A DNA stretch of 64,000 nucleotides from Phycisphaerae bacterium (lineage in GTDB: Bacteria > Chloroflexota > Anaerolineae > 4572-78 > J111): contig JANQQF010000127.1 in the NCBI GenBank assembly GCA_028285035.1, positions 45,580 to 109,579 on the forward strand. Direction: 5' to 3'. Shown here one piece after another: positions 63,446-64,000 of this stretch. Position 1 is the stretch's first letter. The number at the start of each line of letters is the position of its first letter. The notes below the pieces were generated by a model that was not told the origin of the DNA, searched no databases, and saw only the letters and a program-made list of their open reading frames with translations. Position numbers and translations under genes: made by a program.

Positions 63446-64000
63446 ATGTTGAAAAATCTACGCTTGACATTGCTCTTAGCAGCAATTATGGCCTTCCTCA
63501 TTGCTTGTGGTGGCACTTCGGCCCCTGAAGTGGCTGAGGAAGTGGTTGAAGAAGTACAGGAAGCAGCTGAGGAAGTACAAGAAGCTGCCGAAGAAGTCGT
63601 GGAAGAAGTAGAAGAAGCGGCTGAAGAAGTTGTAGAAGAAGTTGAAGAGGCAATGGAAGAAGCGATGATGGAAGAAGATCCGTTGGGCAACATCGTTGTC
63701 GAAGCGGGCGACTCCATCAAGATTGCTTCTGCCCTCGTGATCGCTGGTCCGAACGAAACCCTCGGGGTTGACAGTCAGCGTGGCGTCGAAATCGCCATTG
63801 CTGACCGTGGCGAAGTCGCTGGTCACACCGTCGAATTACAAGCTGAGGATGGTGGCTGTTCCGCTGAAGGTGGCCAAACTGCCGCTCAGAAAATCGCTTC
63901 TGATGGTAGCATCGTGGCCGTGGTTGGACACAACTGTTCTAGCTCTTGTACCCCAGCCGCCCCCATCTACAACGATGCCGGTCTGACGATGATTTCTCCC
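63446..64000 (+). CDS. Branched-chain amino-acid-type binding lipoprotein, 3'-partial
   Basis: The first 185 codons of a lipoprotein that runs off the right edge. The signal peptide ends in a lipobox LIAC (Cys21). A linker of about 50 residues made almost only of Glu, Val and Ala follows (28-73, EEVVEEVQEAA-type repeats), which should be helical. The mature domain then begins: IKIASALVIAGPNETLGVDSQRGVEIAIADRGEVAGHTVEL and VAVVGHNCSSSCTPAAPIYNDAGLTMISP, the start of a type 1 periplasmic-binding fold (LivJ/Peripla_BP_6). The ATG at 63446 follows AAGGAGAAG. Its transporter genes would lie beyond the window. Confidence 0.88.
   Translation, partial: MLKNLRLTLLLAAIMAFLIACGGTSAPEVAEEVVEEVQEAAEEVQEAAEEVVEEVEEAAEEVVEEVEEAMEEAMMEEDPLGNIVVEAGDSIKIASALVIAGPNETLGVDSQRGVEIAIADRGEVAGHTVELQAEDGGCSAEGGQTAAQKIASDGSIVAVVGHNCSSSCTPAAPIYNDAGLTMISP

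Overview
The window looks like a chromosomal segment of a Chloroflexota bacterium, probably an Anaerolineae/Ardenticatenia-type lineage. This is inferred from gene content. The signs are several secreted or membrane proteins with Thr-Pro-rich 'TPTPT' linkers next to SH3b or formylglycine-generating-enzyme-like domains, a giant STAND/WD40 protein, large PAS/GAF sensor kinases, and moderate GC with UGA used as an ordinary stop in most genes. No rRNA, tRNA, CRISPR array, insertion sequence or prophage was recognised.

Layout. (1) 1-8103, minus strand: an MFS transporter overlaps a 1242-residue unknown protein, which is followed by a large DEAH helicase running off the left edge. The last two resemble a Druantia type III (DruH/DruE) anti-phage pair. 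(2) 8.2-10.5 kb, minus: DMT exporter, GNAT and hotdog thioesterase. (3) 10.7-11.4 kb: an mnmD-like tRNA methyltransferase. (4) 11.4-19.1 kb, minus: a four-gene phosphorelay operon (double receiver, membrane PAS/GAF kinase, hybrid kinase, receiver-kinase), with a possible AUC start in the last gene. (5) 19.4-26.7 kb, plus: a DmdA-like demethylase, a TPR-nSTAND-WD40 protein, a threonine aldolase and a GNAT. (6) 26.7-30.6 kb: IVD-like acyl-CoA dehydrogenase and SDR on the minus strand; RidA, 3-hydroxyanthranilate dioxygenase and an RraA-family protein on the plus strand (kynurenine branch). A frameshifted, 5'-truncated uridine-kinase-family pseudogene follows. (7) 31.2-33.8 kb: small membrane protein, LysM-SGNH protein, GNAT.

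(8) 34.0-37.9 kb is the most striking locus: a coupled gene set in which a thioredoxin-like/unknown fusion protein is followed by a UGSC-family selenoprotein. An in-frame UGA at codon 92 reads through into the U-G-S-C motif, and a SECIS-like hairpin lies just downstream. A DMT transporter overlaps the end of the gene. (9) 37.9-50.8 kb: sugar-phosphate mutarotase, rhodanese, ArfB, a membrane-tethered intradiol-dioxygenase-like protein, a lamin-tail protein, an SH3b protein, a GT39/glycosidase pair and a giant LysM/beta-propeller envelope protein. (10) 51-58.4 kb: alkaline-phosphatase-superfamily membrane protein (candidate leaderless mRNA), RmlD, GT2, a membrane protein, a nitrilase-type amidase and a USP-DUF389-SH3b fusion. 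(11) 58.4-64 kb: metallophosphoesterase with a small membrane ORF, a beta-hydroxyacid dehydrogenase, a formylglycine-generating-enzyme-like lipoprotein, a family-3 solute-binding lipoprotein, and the start of a branched-chain amino-acid-type binding lipoprotein behind a long leader.

Together the window mixes envelope and secreted proteins, small-molecule catabolism (tryptophan/kynurenine, methyl-group transfer, acyl-CoA), elaborate signalling and one probable defence locus. The best candidate for under-described biology is the UGSC selenoprotein locus, followed by the transporter-coupled Druantia-like operon.
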